Of a DNA stretch of 64,000 bases, positions 9,490 to 18,592 are shown piece by piece. Each line of letters begins with the position of its first letter. The stretch's first letter is position 1. Source of the DNA: Paenibacillus sp. RC334 (GTDB lineage: Bacteria; Bacillota; Bacilli; Paenibacillales; Paenibacillaceae). The translations under genes and the position numbers were made by a program. The notes under the pieces are model-generated. The model was not told the DNA's origin, ran no database searches, and saw nothing but the letters and a program-made list of their open reading frames with translations. The stretch covers positions 1,860,001 to 1,924,000 of the forward strand of contig NZ_CP125370.1 of the NCBI RefSeq assembly GCF_030034735.1, written 5' to 3'.

Positions 9490-9963
9490 ATGAAAAAAGA
9501 TCCTTCTACCCTTAACCGAAGTCATACCCAGCCATCCAGACGCGCACAACACTTACATCATTCAATAACCGATTTTTACACCCTAGCCCAATACCACATG
9601 AAACTAGCCAAAATCCTGCAAAAGCACAACCAGCTCCAATGCTGCATTATCCTGTGCGACTGGGCTTTGACTTCCATGCTGAAAGCCCTATATATGAAGG
9701 AAAACAATACCCTTTGCCCTCCAGATTTCCTGAGCATGACTGACCTGCTGCACTTATTACATACCGACACCAACCCGGGATTGGATGTTGTTGTTTTTAA
9801 CGGCACCACTCAATTTCTGTCATCCCAGTTAGAAACCCCGCTCCTTCGAAAGATGAAGAACAAGGATGTGGGCAGACTGCTGCGCAGAACCGACGACATT
9901 CTGTGCCAGTTGTCCCCCCGTGTGATTACCGATCCATCCGAAACGTATCAGTCCATTTTCTAA
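9490..9963 (+). CDS. HEPN-like all-helical protein
   Basis: A 157-residue soluble protein. Residues about 40-80 show the pattern common in HEPN domains: a long helix with a Y-H-M-K-L-A-K segment, then C-D-W-A-L-T-S-M-L-K-A-L-Y, a short loop with C-P-P-D-F, and an L-x-x-L-L helix. HEPN proteins are often RNases or nucleotide-binding helpers in toxin-antitoxin and defence modules, but I do not see a clear R-x4-6-H catalytic motif here, so activity is doubtful. ATG 9490 has GGAGGA at 9478-9483 upstream. Its divergent neighbour is a XRE repressor, a common arrangement for small toxin-antitoxin-like units, but no second small gene completes such a pair. Confidence 0.5.
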   Translation: MKKDPSTLNRSHTQPSRRAQHLHHSITDFYTLAQYHMKLAKILQKHNQLQCCIILCDWALTSMLKALYMKENNTLCPPDFLSMTDLLHLLHTDTNPGLDVVVFNGTTQFLSSQLETPLLRKMKNKDVGRLLRRTDDILCQLSPRVITDPSETYQSIF

Positions 9964-10082
9964 GAAGTCCTATCCTGTCAAAATAAACTCGCTTGCCAAA
10001 TAAACGTTGCCAATGCGCCCTGTCGTAAACCGTTTTTCTTCATACGATAAGAGTATGCTTTAAAGCAAGGAGGGATTCAGAC

Positions 10083-10187
10083 ATGGGTGAAGTTGGTTAC
10101 GGTGGCGGTGGAGCATGGACATCCACAGGCGCAATTCTGGTATTGTTTATTTTGCTGGTGATTATCACTAAATCTTTTCTGATCTAA
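10083..10187 (+). CDS. YjcZ-family sporulation-type miniprotein
   Basis: A 34-residue open frame preceded by a strong AAGGAGGG site. The product starts with a glycine-rich segment (G-Y-G-G-G-G) and ends in one hydrophobic membrane helix (G-A-I-L-V-L-F-I-L-L-V-I-I). This is the signature of the YjcZ/sporulation protein family found in many copies in Bacillaceae and Paenibacillaceae. A strong terminator lies 32 bases downstream, so it is a self-contained unit. The molecular role of these proteins is unknown; association with spores or membranes is from family knowledge. Confidence 0.75.
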   Translation: MGEVGYGGGGAWTSTGAILVLFILLVIITKSFLI

Positions 10188-10218
10188 CAGCAGGTTAGCA
10201 TCGCTTAAATTCACAAAG

Positions 10219-10257
10219 CAGCCTTCTTTCACTATATAGTGAGGGAAGGCTTTTTTT
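10219..10257 (+). terminator. Rho-independent terminator after the YjcZ-like gene
   Basis: AGCCTTC...GAAGGCT stem (10220-10250) with an inner CAC/GTG pairing, followed by seven T. Confidence 0.88.
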
Positions 10258-10418
10258 GTGTGTAGAACGGATGCTAACCTAAGCATGTTGTCTGTCCCTG
10301 CAAGCATTGCTATACTTTATATACAGGGAAAATTTACCTTAGAAATGTGACATACATGGATACGCAGAATACGCGAAAAAAATGGAGATTCGTTGACCAA
10401 AATCAGGAGGACTACACA

Positions 10419-10601
10419 ATGAACGTAGCAAGCAGTCCATTTCAATTCACGACAGATACGGCGACCCTTTGCGTATTTGATACAGAAGCACTTAAGCATC
10501 GTTTGGACGATGAGCCGGATTGGTGGTCCATCGAAGAGGACGAACTGGGCGAGTTGAACCAGGGGAATGTGGCTTTATTTAATCTATTTACCTTTCTTTA
10601 A
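10419..10601 (+). CDS. Small hypothetical acidic protein
   Basis: A 60-residue protein of unknown function. ATG 10419 was chosen over the in-frame 10347 because AGGAGG at 10405-10410 precedes it with good spacing. The sequence is acidic, with D-D-E-P-D-W-W-S-I-E-E-D-E in the middle and a hydrophobic C-terminus. No membrane helix, signal peptide or known motif is visible. The 188 bases downstream, up to the next gene on the other strand, show nothing clear apart from short direct repeats of AACCCTG. Confidence 0.5.
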   Translation: MNVASSPFQFTTDTATLCVFDTEALKHRLDDEPDWWSIEEDELGELNQGNVALFNLFTFL

Positions 10602-10789
10602 TACAGTGCAGCGAAGGCAGCAATAGCTTACAAGTCTGATCCGATTGTAAATACAGGATGAACCCTGTAACGACCCTGACAAGCCGCTTGAATATGCGGA
10701 AACCCTGAACAGGTGGAAACCTGAGCTTATGAAAATGGAAAAGGCCATCCCCACGGCTTACACATCCGTGAAGACAGCCCTTAACCCGT

Positions 10790-11920
10790 CTATTGATATT
10801 TTATAATAATCGCATTGCTGATTTGGCGGCCGGGTGTGGTGAGATAGGAACCGTTGTAATACAGCCCACTGGAAGCACCGCCATCCAAATTCATGGCCTG
10901 ATAAGCGCCTGCCTGCTTCATGATTTGAGCAAGCTGTGGAATAGTGGCTCCGCCTGTGGTCAGGAGGATTAGCTTATGATCCCGTGTAATCCCGAGTGCA
11001 CTGCGGGCCCCGCCGCCTGTTAATATTTTAGGGTCCTTGAAGCCTTCAGCTTTGACATTCAGGGAAACCTTTCCGTTCGTCACCAGACGAGGTCCGGCTT
11101 GTAGGGCGCCTTCGACGTTGCCTTCGCTTAACCGCTGTTCAAAGGCAGGACCCGAAACCAGTTCGGCCAGATGGTTAGCATCGTAGGTAAAGACGGTTCG
11201 TTGGTCGCCAGAGCTTTTTTTCAACAAATTCCCGTGGCTGACCAGATAGCCGTAAGGCGTTTTGTATGAGCTTTTGGTATAGGCGTCAAAGTAGGTGCCG
11301 TTGATGGCTACAACCGCTTGATTGCGTTTGGCGAGACCGCTTAAGTTCTCCACTTTGCCGATGGTATTGCCTGCCAGCGCCACATCCAGATTCACCTTGG
11401 GATGAAGCATGGAGATGGTGACCACCTTAGCGGAGTAGGTGCGTGATCCGACCTTGAAGCTTTTGTGAGCCGTCTGGATCGGTGTGGTGCTGCTAGGTAG
11501 CTTGCCCGTGAATACCGGAAGCCTGACAGACGTTGTGCCCTGCTTGATATGTACCGATGAGGTTTCCTTTTGCCATGAGACTTGCAGGTTTAGGTGCTGG
11601 CTGATGAACTGCAAGGGAACGTAGGTGGAACCATTATCGGTAAAAGGAGCCTTTTGCATACGGATTGTTTGATCATTAACTTTAGCCGTAGACTGTCCTG
11701 CAAATAAGGTGAGCCGGGTATCGCCTTGGGCAATTTCAATTTTTTTGTCCGTTGCCGTCATGTTGATGGTGATCCCTTCATAGCTGTTCAGGAGGCGAAG
11801 CGGGATGAAGGAGTGGTTATTCTGATCCACATAGACCAGCATGGGCGCTGGTGCAGCAGCGTAGATCGGGGTTACAAGGATTAGCAGGGACAGGATAACA
11901 AGTACGGTGATTCTTTTCAT
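10790..11920 (-). CDS. Secreted phosphodiester glycosidase-family protein with copper amine oxidase-like N-terminal domain
   Basis: A 376-residue exported protein. Residues 1-22 form a signal peptide (M-K-R-I then a hydrophobic stretch ending A-A-A). Residues about 30-130 are a copper amine oxidase N-like domain, a stalk/wall module common in Paenibacillus (F-I-P-L-R and Y-V-P-L-Q-F-I motifs). The C-terminal ~220 residues match the NAGPA phosphodiester glycosidase domain, with A-I-N-G-T-Y-F-D-A, G-G-G-A-R-S-A-L-G-I and N-L-D-G-G-A-S-S-G segments. It may cleave sugar phosphodiesters in the wall or exopolysaccharide, but the substrate is not known. ATG 11920 is preferred to GTG/TTG-type starts farther up (11953), with AAGGAG upstream. 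Confidence 0.82.
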   Translation of the reverse strand: MKRITVLVILSLLILVTPIYAAAPAPMLVYVDQNNHSFIPLRLLNSYEGITINMTATDKKIEIAQGDTRLTLFAGQSTAKVNDQTIRMQKAPFTDNGSTYVPLQFISQHLNLQVSWQKETSSVHIKQGTTSVRLPVFTGKLPSSTTPIQTAHKSFKVGSRTYSAKVVTISMLHPKVNLDVALAGNTIGKVENLSGLAKRNQAVVAINGTYFDAYTKSSYKTPYGYLVSHGNLLKKSSGDQRTVFTYDANHLAELVSGPAFEQRLSEGNVEGALQAGPRLVTNGKVSLNVKAEGFKDPKILTGGGARSALGITRDHKLILLTTGGATIPQLAQIMKQAGAYQAMNLDGGASSGLYYNGSYLTTPGRQISNAIIIKYQ

Positions 11921-12169
11921 GAATAGATCAATCTCCTTATGTAGTCTTGACACTTTACGAGGTGCTTGTACTTATATCGGATTTTATAAGTTGTAAATGT
12001 ATGTGCGAGACAGGGCGCTGGATCATCTGGCGTAACCATGAGCCACTGCGCTGGTAATACGAATATTTTGAAAATGATGATAAAAGCAAAATCTGTTAAG
12101 CTGAGCTTGGAAGAATGTGTAATGGCATATGATGCAGTTCTGATATAGAAAGGAAAGAGGTGCGGGGAC

Positions 12170-12793
12170 ATGGACAAGAAGGCGGATATTCGCACATCCA
12201 TGAAGGAGTTATTTGCACATATGGATGAAGCTTTTTTTATGGATTTGGTAGAAAATGTACCCTTCGAGATGCGTGACGGCAATGCCGATGAGGAAGGCTG
12301 GATCAAGTGGAAGCCTCTTCCTTCGCAGATCACAGAGCAGGAGGTTCGGGATCTTGAGGAAACCTACCATTTCGAGCTTCCTCCCTTGCTGAGAAGTTTC
12401 ATCATGTCCTATCATTATGTGTCTTTGCAATTCGATAACGAATTCATTCCTGGAGTCTACTGGAGCGATTGTACCTTTATTGAGTTTCCACGACTGCCTG
12501 TGGGCCAAGGCTTGAAGGGATTTCATGATTTGCTCCGCGAATGGTCGCCCTTGCTATCGGCAGGTTATATTCCATTTGCAATTGCTGAGGAAAACGAAGG
12601 TCCTGTCTGTTTGAATGCAGGAAGTAGACAAAAAGATGGTGACTATCCGATTGTATGGTTCTATCACCAGGATTTGAAACATCTGGACGAGGACGATTTA
12701 CGCATCAGGGAAAATCTGATTCCCCATGTACAAGGACTGTTCCCATCTTCTGTCGAGATGTTTAACGTGATGTTTAAGCAGATCAGGCACTAA
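12170..12793 (+). CDS. SUKH (SMI1/KNR4) domain protein
   Basis: A 207-residue cytoplasmic protein. The SUKH fold pattern is seen around residues 50-90: I-T-E-Q-E-V-R-D-L-E-E, then a F-x-L-P-P-L-L-R-S-F-I-x-S-Y core, and later a hydrophobic I-P-F-A-I-A-E-E-N-E segment typical of the domain. SUKH proteins often act as immunity proteins to contact-dependent or polymorphic toxins, though many stand alone with unknown roles. Here no toxin gene is next to it; the next gene is htpG. The start is ATG 12170 with AAAGAGG upstream. Immunity function is inference only. Confidence 0.7.
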   Translation: MDKKADIRTSMKELFAHMDEAFFMDLVENVPFEMRDGNADEEGWIKWKPLPSQITEQEVRDLEETYHFELPPLLRSFIMSYHYVSLQFDNEFIPGVYWSDCTFIEFPRLPVGQGLKGFHDLLREWSPLLSAGYIPFAIAEENEGPVCLNAGSRQKDGDYPIVWFYHQDLKHLDEDDLRIRENLIPHVQGLFPSSVEMFNVMFKQIRH

Positions 12794-12831
12794 CAATTTC
12801 GGAATTGGGACTATATTATGCATCTATCGTA

Positions 12832-12860
12832 TTGACATAAAAAATGAGGAATGTTATAAA
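12832..12860 (+). promoter_or_regulatory. Sigma-A promoter of htpG
   Basis: TTGACA at 12832-12837 and TATAAA at 12855-12860 are separated by exactly 17 bases. The expected transcription start falls just before the CIRCE element. Confidence 0.85.
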
Positions 12861-12870
12861 AAAAGGTAGG

Positions 12871-12897
12871 CTGGCACTCGAATGAGGGGAGTGCTAA
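12871..12897 (+). promoter_or_regulatory. CIRCE (HrcA operator) upstream of htpG
   Basis: CTGGCACTC (12871-12879), nine-base spacer, GAGTGCTAA (12889-12897). The right arm matches the CIRCE consensus TTAGCACTC-N9-GAGTGCTAA fully; the left arm matches seven of nine. It lies directly downstream of the -10 box, where HrcA normally represses chaperone genes. Confidence 0.92.
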
Positions 12898-12974
12898 CAG
12901 ACTTTCGAGTTTGGACGGTTCCCCATGTGCAGCCTTACCTTACATAAGGTTCATATTCGAAAGGAGATATCAGA

Positions 12975-14855
12975 ATGGAGAAAAAACAGTTTCAGGCTGA
13001 GTCCAAGCGTCTGCTCGAAATGATGATTAACTCGATTTACACGCAAAAGGAAATTTTTCTAAGAGAGCTGATCTCCAACGCAAGTGATGCGATTGACAAA
13101 ATTTATTACAAAGCGCTGACGGATGATCAACTGGTCTTTGATAAAGAAAATTACTATATCAAAGTAACAGCCGACAAGGAGAACAGAATGCTCACTCTTC
13201 GCGATACCGGGATTGGTATGACGAAGGAAGAACTGGAAAACAACTTGGGTGTCATTGCTAAAAGTGGCTCACTGGCGTTCAAAAATGAGAATGAATCCAA
13301 GGATGGTCATGACATCATTGGGCAGTTCGGGGTAGGCTTCTATTCGGCGTTCATGGTGGCGGATGTCGTTACAGTGACTACAAAGGCACTGGGCAGCGAT
13401 ACCGCTTATAAGTGGGAATCCACAGGTGCAGACGGGTATACCATTGAGCCGGCCGAGAAGGATGAAGTCGGTTCTGTGATTGTTTTGAAAATCAAAGCAA
13501 ACACCGAGGATGAATCCTACGACGAATATTTGGACGAGTATCGTTTAAAAGCACTGATCAAGAAATACTCCGACTTTATCCGTTATCCGATCAAGATGGA
13601 TGTTACAGGCAAACGTCTGAAAGAGGGCAGTGACAACGAGTTCGAGGATTACGAAGAAGAACAGCTTATTAACAGCATGGTTCCAATCTGGAGAAAGAAC
13701 AAAAGCGAGCTGACCGACGAGGATTATCACAATTTTTATGTGGAAAAACGCTATGGCTATGACAAGCCACTCCAGCATATCCACGTCAGCGCGGACGGCG
13801 CGGTGGTGTACCAGGCTATTTTATTCATTCCAGAAAATATCCCGTTTGATTTCTATTCCAAGGAGTATGAAAAAGGGCTGGAACTGTACGCCAACGGCGT
13901 GCTGATTATGGAAAAATCGCCTGACCTGCTGCCGGATTATTTCAGCTTTGTCAAAGGTATGGTGGACTCCGAAAGCTTGTCGTTGAACATTTCCAGAGAG
14001 ATGTTGCAGCATGACCGCCAGTTGAAGCTGATTGCCAAAAATATCGAAAGCAAAATCAAAGGCCAGCTGCTGACTCTGCTCAAAAATGAACGGGAAAAGT
14101 ATGATCAATTCTACAAATCATTTGGAAGACAATTGAAATTTGGCGTCTACAACGATTATGGAACTCATAAGGAGACGCTTCAGGATCTGCTCATGTTCTA
14201 CTCTTCTACAGAGAAAAAGCAGGTTACACTGGACGAATATATATCGCGTATGCCTGAGGATCAGAAGTATATTTATTATGCTTCCGGAGAGTCCAACGAA
14301 CGTATTGAGAAGCTGCCGCAGACCGAAATGGTGGCCGACAAGGGCTACGAAATTCTGTACTTCACCGATGATATTGATGAGTTCGCTATTAAAATGCTCA
14401 TGAGCTACAAGGAGAAAGAATTCAAATCCGTATCCAGTGGCGATCTGGGCATTGAGGCTGACGAGAACGAGAAGGAAACAGAAGCGGAACAAAACGACAA
14501 CAAAGAGCTGTTCGAGTACATGAAGGGCTTGCTGGAAGGCAAGGTATCCAGTGTTAAAGCCTCCAAGCGCTTGAAGACACATCCGGTGTGTCTGTCCGCA
14601 GACGGTGAAGTGACGATTGAAATGGAGAAAATCTTGAACGCCATGCCGAACAACGCCGATGTAAAAGCGAATAAAGTACTGGAGATTAACATCAACCATG
14701 CGGTGTTCAACTCTTTGAAAGAGGCTTTTGCTGAGGACAAGGAGAAGGTCAATCTCTATACGGCATTGCTGTATAATCAAGCTCTGTTGATCGAAGGTTT
14801 GCCACTGCAAGACCCGGTTGAATTCACCAATGATATTTGCAAAATTATGGTTTAA
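12975..14855 (+). CDS. htpG: Molecular chaperone HtpG (Hsp90 family)
   Basis: A complete 626-residue Hsp90-family ATPase that refolds client proteins in the cytoplasm. Seen: the N-terminal ATP-binding domain with E-L-I-S-N-A-S-D-A near residue 35, D-T-G-I-G-M-T near 80 and [10 protein letters not shown] near 115; the middle domain with S-L-N-I-S-R-E near 335; and a C-terminal dimerisation domain. AAGGAGAT precedes ATG 12975. The upstream region has a consensus sigma-A promoter overlapped by a CIRCE element, so heat-shock control by the HrcA repressor is expected. In B. subtilis htpG is instead a class III gene without CIRCE. Confidence 0.96.
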   Translation: MEKKQFQAESKRLLEMMINSIYTQKEIFLRELISNASDAIDKIYYKALTDDQLVFDKENYYIKVTADKENRMLTLRDTGIGMTKEELENNLGVIAKSGSLAFKNENESKDGHDIIGQFGVGFYSAFMVADVVTVTTKALGSDTAYKWESTGADGYTIEPAEKDEVGSVIVLKIKANTEDESYDEYLDEYRLKALIKKYSDFIRYPIKMDVTGKRLKEGSDNEFEDYEEEQLINSMVPIWRKNKSELTDEDYHNFYVEKRYGYDKPLQHIHVSADGAVVYQAILFIPENIPFDFYSKEYEKGLELYANGVLIMEKSPDLLPDYFSFVKGMVDSESLSLNISREMLQHDRQLKLIAKNIESKIKGQLLTLLKNEREKYDQFYKSFGRQLKFGVYNDYGTHKETLQDLLMFYSSTEKKQVTLDEYISRMPEDQKYIYYASGESNERIEKLPQTEMVADKGYEILYFTDDIDEFAIKMLMSYKEKEFKSVSSGDLGIEADENEKETEAEQNDNKELFEYMKGLLEGKVSSVKASKRLKTHPVCLSADGEVTIEMEKILNAMPNNADVKANKVLEININHAVFNSLKEAFAEDKEKVNLYTALLYNQALLIEGLPLQDPVEFTNDICKIMV

Positions 14856-14875
14856 CAAGCTTTAATGCTGTACAG

Positions 14876-14908
14876 AGCCGTTCCCGCATCGGGGGCGGCT
14901 TTATTCAT
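14876..14908 (+). terminator. Terminator after htpG
   Basis: AGCCGTTCCCG (14876-14886) pairs with CGGGGGCGGCT (14890-14900), followed by TTATT. The T run is short. Confidence 0.65.
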
Positions 14909-15031
14909 GATAAACAATCCTACAGTACCAGCCAATCATTTTCCCCCCCTCTGAATCTTCTTCAAAGGAAATGGCGGGTGGCCTTTTTACTAGAAATAAG
15001 ATAATATTAACTCTTTAAGGCTGTTTACTTG

Positions 15032-15107
15032 GAGTGCAAAAAAACTTCTGGTAAACGTGCACTGACTTCCTTGGAACGCCTTGGGAGGGGCTTTGTGCTC
15101 TTTATTT
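15032..15107 (+). promoter_or_regulatory. Possible structured leader with two competing stems
   Basis: The 425-base gap 14856-15280 carries the htpG terminator, then a segment where AGTGCA (15033-15038) can pair with TGCACT (15058-15063), or the overlapping GAGTGCAAA (15032-15040) can pair with TTTGTGCTC (15092-15100) followed by TTTATTTTA. The choices exclude each other, as in attenuators. No known riboswitch family was recognised, and a good promoter lies downstream, so the role is open. Confidence 0.3.
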
Positions 15108-15194
15108 TATGGTGATTTCATGCCTGAATTTGGGATTTGTAAAATTTTTGTGACATAGTGGTGTGAATTTTTACACTGCAAATTATCGTTTTTC

Positions 15195-15223
15195 TTGATT
15201 ATTTGATGGGATGTCTTTATAAT
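15195..15223 (+). promoter_or_regulatory. Sigma-A promoter for the carboxynorspermidine operon
   Basis: TTGATT at 15195-15200 and TATAAT at 15218-15223 with a 17-base spacer, about 58 bases before the TTG start at 15281. Confidence 0.7.
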
Positions 15224-15280
15224 CATTTTGTTTGCAAGAATGATTAGCGATTAGCGTATGGAATAAGGAGGTTATTTATT

Positions 15281-16480
15281 TTGGGAAAAGCATTGATTAT
15301 TGGCGCCGGTGGCGTGGCCAGCGTTGTGGTGCATAAATGTTGCCAAAACCCAGATGTATTTGAAGAAATTTGTATCGCGAGCAGAACTGTTGAGAAATGC
15401 GATGCGCTTAAAGAAAAGCTGGGTGGAGGCCGTACTAAGATACAAACGGCTCAGCTGGATGCTGACAACACCGACATGGTCATTGACCTGATTCGAAGCT
15501 TTCAACCGGATGTAGTTATCAATGTGGCTCTCCCTTATCAGGATTTGACGATTATGGATGCTTGCCTAGAGACAGGCGTTCATTACGTTGATACGGCGAA
15601 TTATGAACCGCCGGATACGCCGAAGTTTGAATACAGCTGGCAATGGGCCTACAAAGAAAGATTCGAAAAAGCGGGCATTACAGCTCTGCTGGGCAGCGGT
15701 TTTGATCCAGGCGTGACTGGAGTATTTACGGCTTATGCTCAAAAGCATTATTTTGATGAAATTCATACGATTGATATTGTAGATGCGAATGCAGGGGACC
15801 ACGGATATCCTTTTGCCACTAACTTTAATCCGGAAATTAATATTCGGGAAATTACGGCGAAGGGCCGTTACTTTGAAAATGGAGAGTGGATTGAAACTGA
15901 GCCGCTTTCCGAGAAAAAGGTATACGACCTTCCTGAAATCGGACCGAAAAACATATATCTTTTGTACCATGAAGAACTGGAATCTCTTGCAGTAAACATT
16001 AAAGGCGTGAAAAAAATCCGTTTCTGGATGACTTTCTCGGACAACTACCTGAATCATTTGAACGTGCTTCAAAACGTAGGCATGACTTCCATTGAGCCTA
16101 TTGATTACGAAGGACAGCAAATCATTCCATTGCAATTCCTGAAAGCCATTTTGCCAGACCCGGCTTCCCTCGGACCTAGAACCAAGGGTAAAACGAACAT
16201 TGGATGTATCATCCAAGGCGTTAAAGACGGAAAACCGAAAACGTATTATGTATACAATGTGTGTGATCATGAGGAATGTTATGCAGAGGTTGGCTCCCAA
16301 GCCATTTCCTACACGACAGGTGTTCCTGCCATGATCGGCGCAATGCTTATCATTAAAGGCATCTGGAAAAAACCAGGCGTATACAACGTTGAGGAATTTG
16401 ATCCAGATCCATTCATGGAAGCACTGAATAAACACGGATTGCCATGGCAAGAGAGCTTTACGCCAACGTTGCTTGATTGA
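15281..16480 (+). CDS. Carboxynorspermidine synthase (saccharopine dehydrogenase family)
   Basis: A 399-residue enzyme of the saccharopine dehydrogenase family. The N-terminus has the dinucleotide-binding G-A-G-G-V-A-S-V-V motif; central segments such as L-G-S-G-F-D-P-G-V-T and the C-terminal half fit carboxy(nor)spermidine dehydrogenases. It should condense aspartate semialdehyde with putrescine or diaminopropane and reduce the imine with NADPH. The start is TTG 15281 with AAGGAGG just upstream. The partner decarboxylase follows after eight bases. Together they form the alternative polyamine route that avoids decarboxylated S-adenosylmethionine. Whether the product is spermidine or norspermidine cannot be told from sequence. 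Confidence 0.88.
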   Translation: MGKALIIGAGGVASVVVHKCCQNPDVFEEICIASRTVEKCDALKEKLGGGRTKIQTAQLDADNTDMVIDLIRSFQPDVVINVALPYQDLTIMDACLETGVHYVDTANYEPPDTPKFEYSWQWAYKERFEKAGITALLGSGFDPGVTGVFTAYAQKHYFDEIHTIDIVDANAGDHGYPFATNFNPEINIREITAKGRYFENGEWIETEPLSEKKVYDLPEIGPKNIYLLYHEELESLAVNIKGVKKIRFWMTFSDNYLNHLNVLQNVGMTSIEPIDYEGQQIIPLQFLKAILPDPASLGPRTKGKTNIGCIIQGVKDGKPKTYYVYNVCDHEECYAEVGSQAISYTTGVPAMIGAMLIIKGIWKKPGVYNVEEFDPDPFMEALNKHGLPWQESFTPTLLD

Positions 16481-16488
16481 GGCCTGTG

Positions 16489-17628
16489 ATGAATATTGAT
16501 ATTAGCGGACTTCCATCACCTTGTTACCTTGTTGACGAAAGACTTCTTGTGAAAAACCTTGAGGTTTTAAATTCTGTTCAAGAGCGAACAGGCTGCAATA
16601 TTTTGCTTGCTCTTAAGGGATTTTCGATGTTTTCGACATTTCCTCTGGTTGGTAAATATTTAAAAGGCGTAACTTCCAGTTCGTTGTTCGAGGCGAGACT
16701 GGGTCGCGAAAAAATGGACAAGGAGGTTCACGTATACGCACCAGCTTATGTTGACAGTGAATTTGACGAGCTACTGGAGTATGTTGACCACGTCGTTTTC
16801 AACTCCTTCGATCAATTGAAACGGTTCAAAAGTAAGGTGCAAGGCGTGACTTCCAAAAAGATAGAAATTGGAATTCGGGTCAATCCGGAATATTCGGAAA
16901 TCGAAACTCCGTTGTACGATCCTTGCTACAACAACTCCAGAATGGGTGTGACCTTGGCTAACTTCAGACCTGAGGATCTGGATGGCGTAGACGGTATTCA
17001 TTTTCATACGATGTGTGAACAGAATTCGGACACGCTGGAGCGCACCATTAAAGTCGTGGATGAGAAGTTCGGGCCATACATTAAGCAAATGAAATGGCTT
17101 AATTTTGGCGGCGGTCATCATATCACCAGAGAAGACTATGATCTGGACACGCTGGTACGCTGCATCCAATATTTTCAGGATAAGTATGGTGTACAGGTTT
17201 ACCTGGAGCCGGGCGAAGCTATCGCCTTGAATACCGGTTATCTGGTTGCTACAGTTCTGGATACGATGAAAAACGGAATGGACCTTGCCATTCTGGATAC
17301 TTCGGCTGAATGTCATATGCCTGATGTACTGGCTATGCCGTATCGCCCGAATATCATTGATGCAGGCCAACCTGGTGAGTATGCACACACCTACAGACTC
17401 GGTGGACTTACTTGCCTGGCCGGAGATGTGATTGGCGACTATTCCTTTAAAGAGCCATTGAAGCCGGGAGACAAGCTTGTATTCTGCGACATGGCCCATT
17501 ATACGATGGTCAAAAACCACATGTTTAACGGAGTCAACCTGCCAGCCATCGCCAGCTACAATGACGAAGAAGGCATTAAGGTGATCCGCCAGTTCTCCTA
17601 TGAGGATTTTAGCTCACGTCTGTCGTAA
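16489..17628 (+). CDS. nspC: Carboxynorspermidine decarboxylase
   Basis: A 379-residue fold III, PLP-dependent decarboxylase related to DAP and ornithine/arginine decarboxylases. Seen: the L-A-L-K-G-F segment near residue 42 holding the lysine that binds PLP, I-H-F-H-T near 169, F-G-G-G-H-H near 205, E-P-G-E-A near 239 and a C-terminal H-Y-T-M segment. It removes the carboxyl group from carboxyspermidine or carboxynorspermidine. ATG 16489 is chosen with TGAGG upstream; TTG 16477 and GTG 16486 are alternatives. It is the second gene of a two-gene operon that ends in a strong terminator. Confidence 0.9.
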   Translation: MNIDISGLPSPCYLVDERLLVKNLEVLNSVQERTGCNILLALKGFSMFSTFPLVGKYLKGVTSSSLFEARLGREKMDKEVHVYAPAYVDSEFDELLEYVDHVVFNSFDQLKRFKSKVQGVTSKKIEIGIRVNPEYSEIETPLYDPCYNNSRMGVTLANFRPEDLDGVDGIHFHTMCEQNSDTLERTIKVVDEKFGPYIKQMKWLNFGGGHHITREDYDLDTLVRCIQYFQDKYGVQVYLEPGEAIALNTGYLVATVLDTMKNGMDLAILDTSAECHMPDVLAMPYRPNIIDAGQPGEYAHTYRLGGLTCLAGDVIGDYSFKEPLKPGDKLVFCDMAHYTMVKNHMFNGVNLPAIASYNDEEGIKVIRQFSYEDFSSRLS

Positions 17629-17658
17629 GATATGGATAGTGTGAAATGACTGAACTAC

Positions 17659-17697
17659 AAAAAGCCACGTCCCTTGAGATAGGGACGCGGCTTTTGA
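17659..17697 (+). terminator. Bidirectional terminator between nspC and the PPC-domain gene
   Basis: AAAAGCCACGTCCCT (17660-17674) pairs with AGGGACGCGGCTTTT (17681-17695). Runs of A before and T after suit both converging genes. Confidence 0.88.
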
Positions 17698-17722
17698 TTT
17701 ATAAGGTTAGAATTTTTAATAT

Positions 17723-18211
17723 TTATTGTTCAATCGTAGCTGTAAGCCTATAATCGAACTGTTGACCAATTTCGTAGCCTGGAACCTCAACTGCTATATA
17801 ATACCATTTGCCAGCTTCAAGTTCTTTGCCTAAAGTGTTCTGACGATTTTCCGCTGCTCTAATCTCATGACCATTGCTATCGGATAGAACCAATTTTAAC
17901 CATGCATTAGGATACTTATCCCCTTCAATTTTAAAATTAACCCGTTTGGTCTGAAAAGCCTTGAACTTAAAAACATCGTATGAATCCCAATTCCCTTGAG
18001 TAAGTTTTCCAATGGTTCCATATATATCATCACCCAACCAAACTTCGCTTGCTTCTTCAAAGCTATTATTAGGCTCTCTGTCGGTCCCGTTATCATAGAG
18101 TTTAATCGATTCCTTAGTGGGTGAAGCAATGTCTTCTTGAGCAAAGGCGGCACCGGCAGAAGTACTTAACATAAGTGTCAGACCTAATGAAGCTAACAAC
18201 GTTTTTTTCAT
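17723..18211 (-). CDS. Secreted PPC-like beta-sandwich protein
   Basis: A 162-residue exported protein. It starts M-K-K-T, then a hydrophobic stretch and a likely cleavage after A-F-A. The mature part shows the bacterial pre-peptidase C-terminal (PPC) pattern: E-P-N-N-S-F-E-E-A, a G-T-I-G segment, D-S-Y-D-V-F-K-F and a terminal beta-strand Y-R-L-T-A-T. PPC domains usually sit at the end of secreted proteases; here one stands alone with no catalytic domain, so it may bind a substrate or the wall. ATG 18211 fits an AGAGGTAG site better than the upstream ATG at 18247. The 380-base gap to the next gene (18212-18592) holds only AT-rich sequence with no clear signal. Confidence 0.72.
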   Translation of the reverse strand: MKKTLLASLGLTLMLSTSAGAAFAQEDIASPTKESIKLYDNGTDREPNNSFEEASEVWLGDDIYGTIGKLTQGNWDSYDVFKFKAFQTKRVNFKIEGDKYPNAWLKLVLSDSNGHEIRAAENRQNTLGKELEAGKWYYIAVEVPGYEIGQQFDYRLTATIEQ

Positions 18212-18592
18212 GAATAAACTACCTCTCTTTTTGGGATTTATATTCATTTATATGAATATATTAGTAATAGAACTCAGATTAATTGTATGTGATTTACCAG
18301 TAAATTGGAATAATAAAAAGGAATATTTATCAATAAAATAAATATAATAGAACATTTTGTTACAAAGGTGTATTTTTTCATCCCTCAGAAGTAAAATCTA
18401 AGGAAGTTCTGTAGAAAGGAAATGAAGTATGTACTAACAGCTCAAAATGGAATACATAATCAGAGCTTTTTTTGCTGGAAATTCGGGGAATTTCTTGGCT
18501 GCAAACATTTATGATATACTCATTGGATTGGAAACCTATTTGAATGTTAAATGTATGAAACATATGGAATGATAGGCAGAGGTGAAATGAAC

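Noticed and set aside
14118..14858. 246-codon minus-strand frame opposite htpG
   Set aside because: Entirely within htpG, which is certain; no start signal and no recognisable domain.
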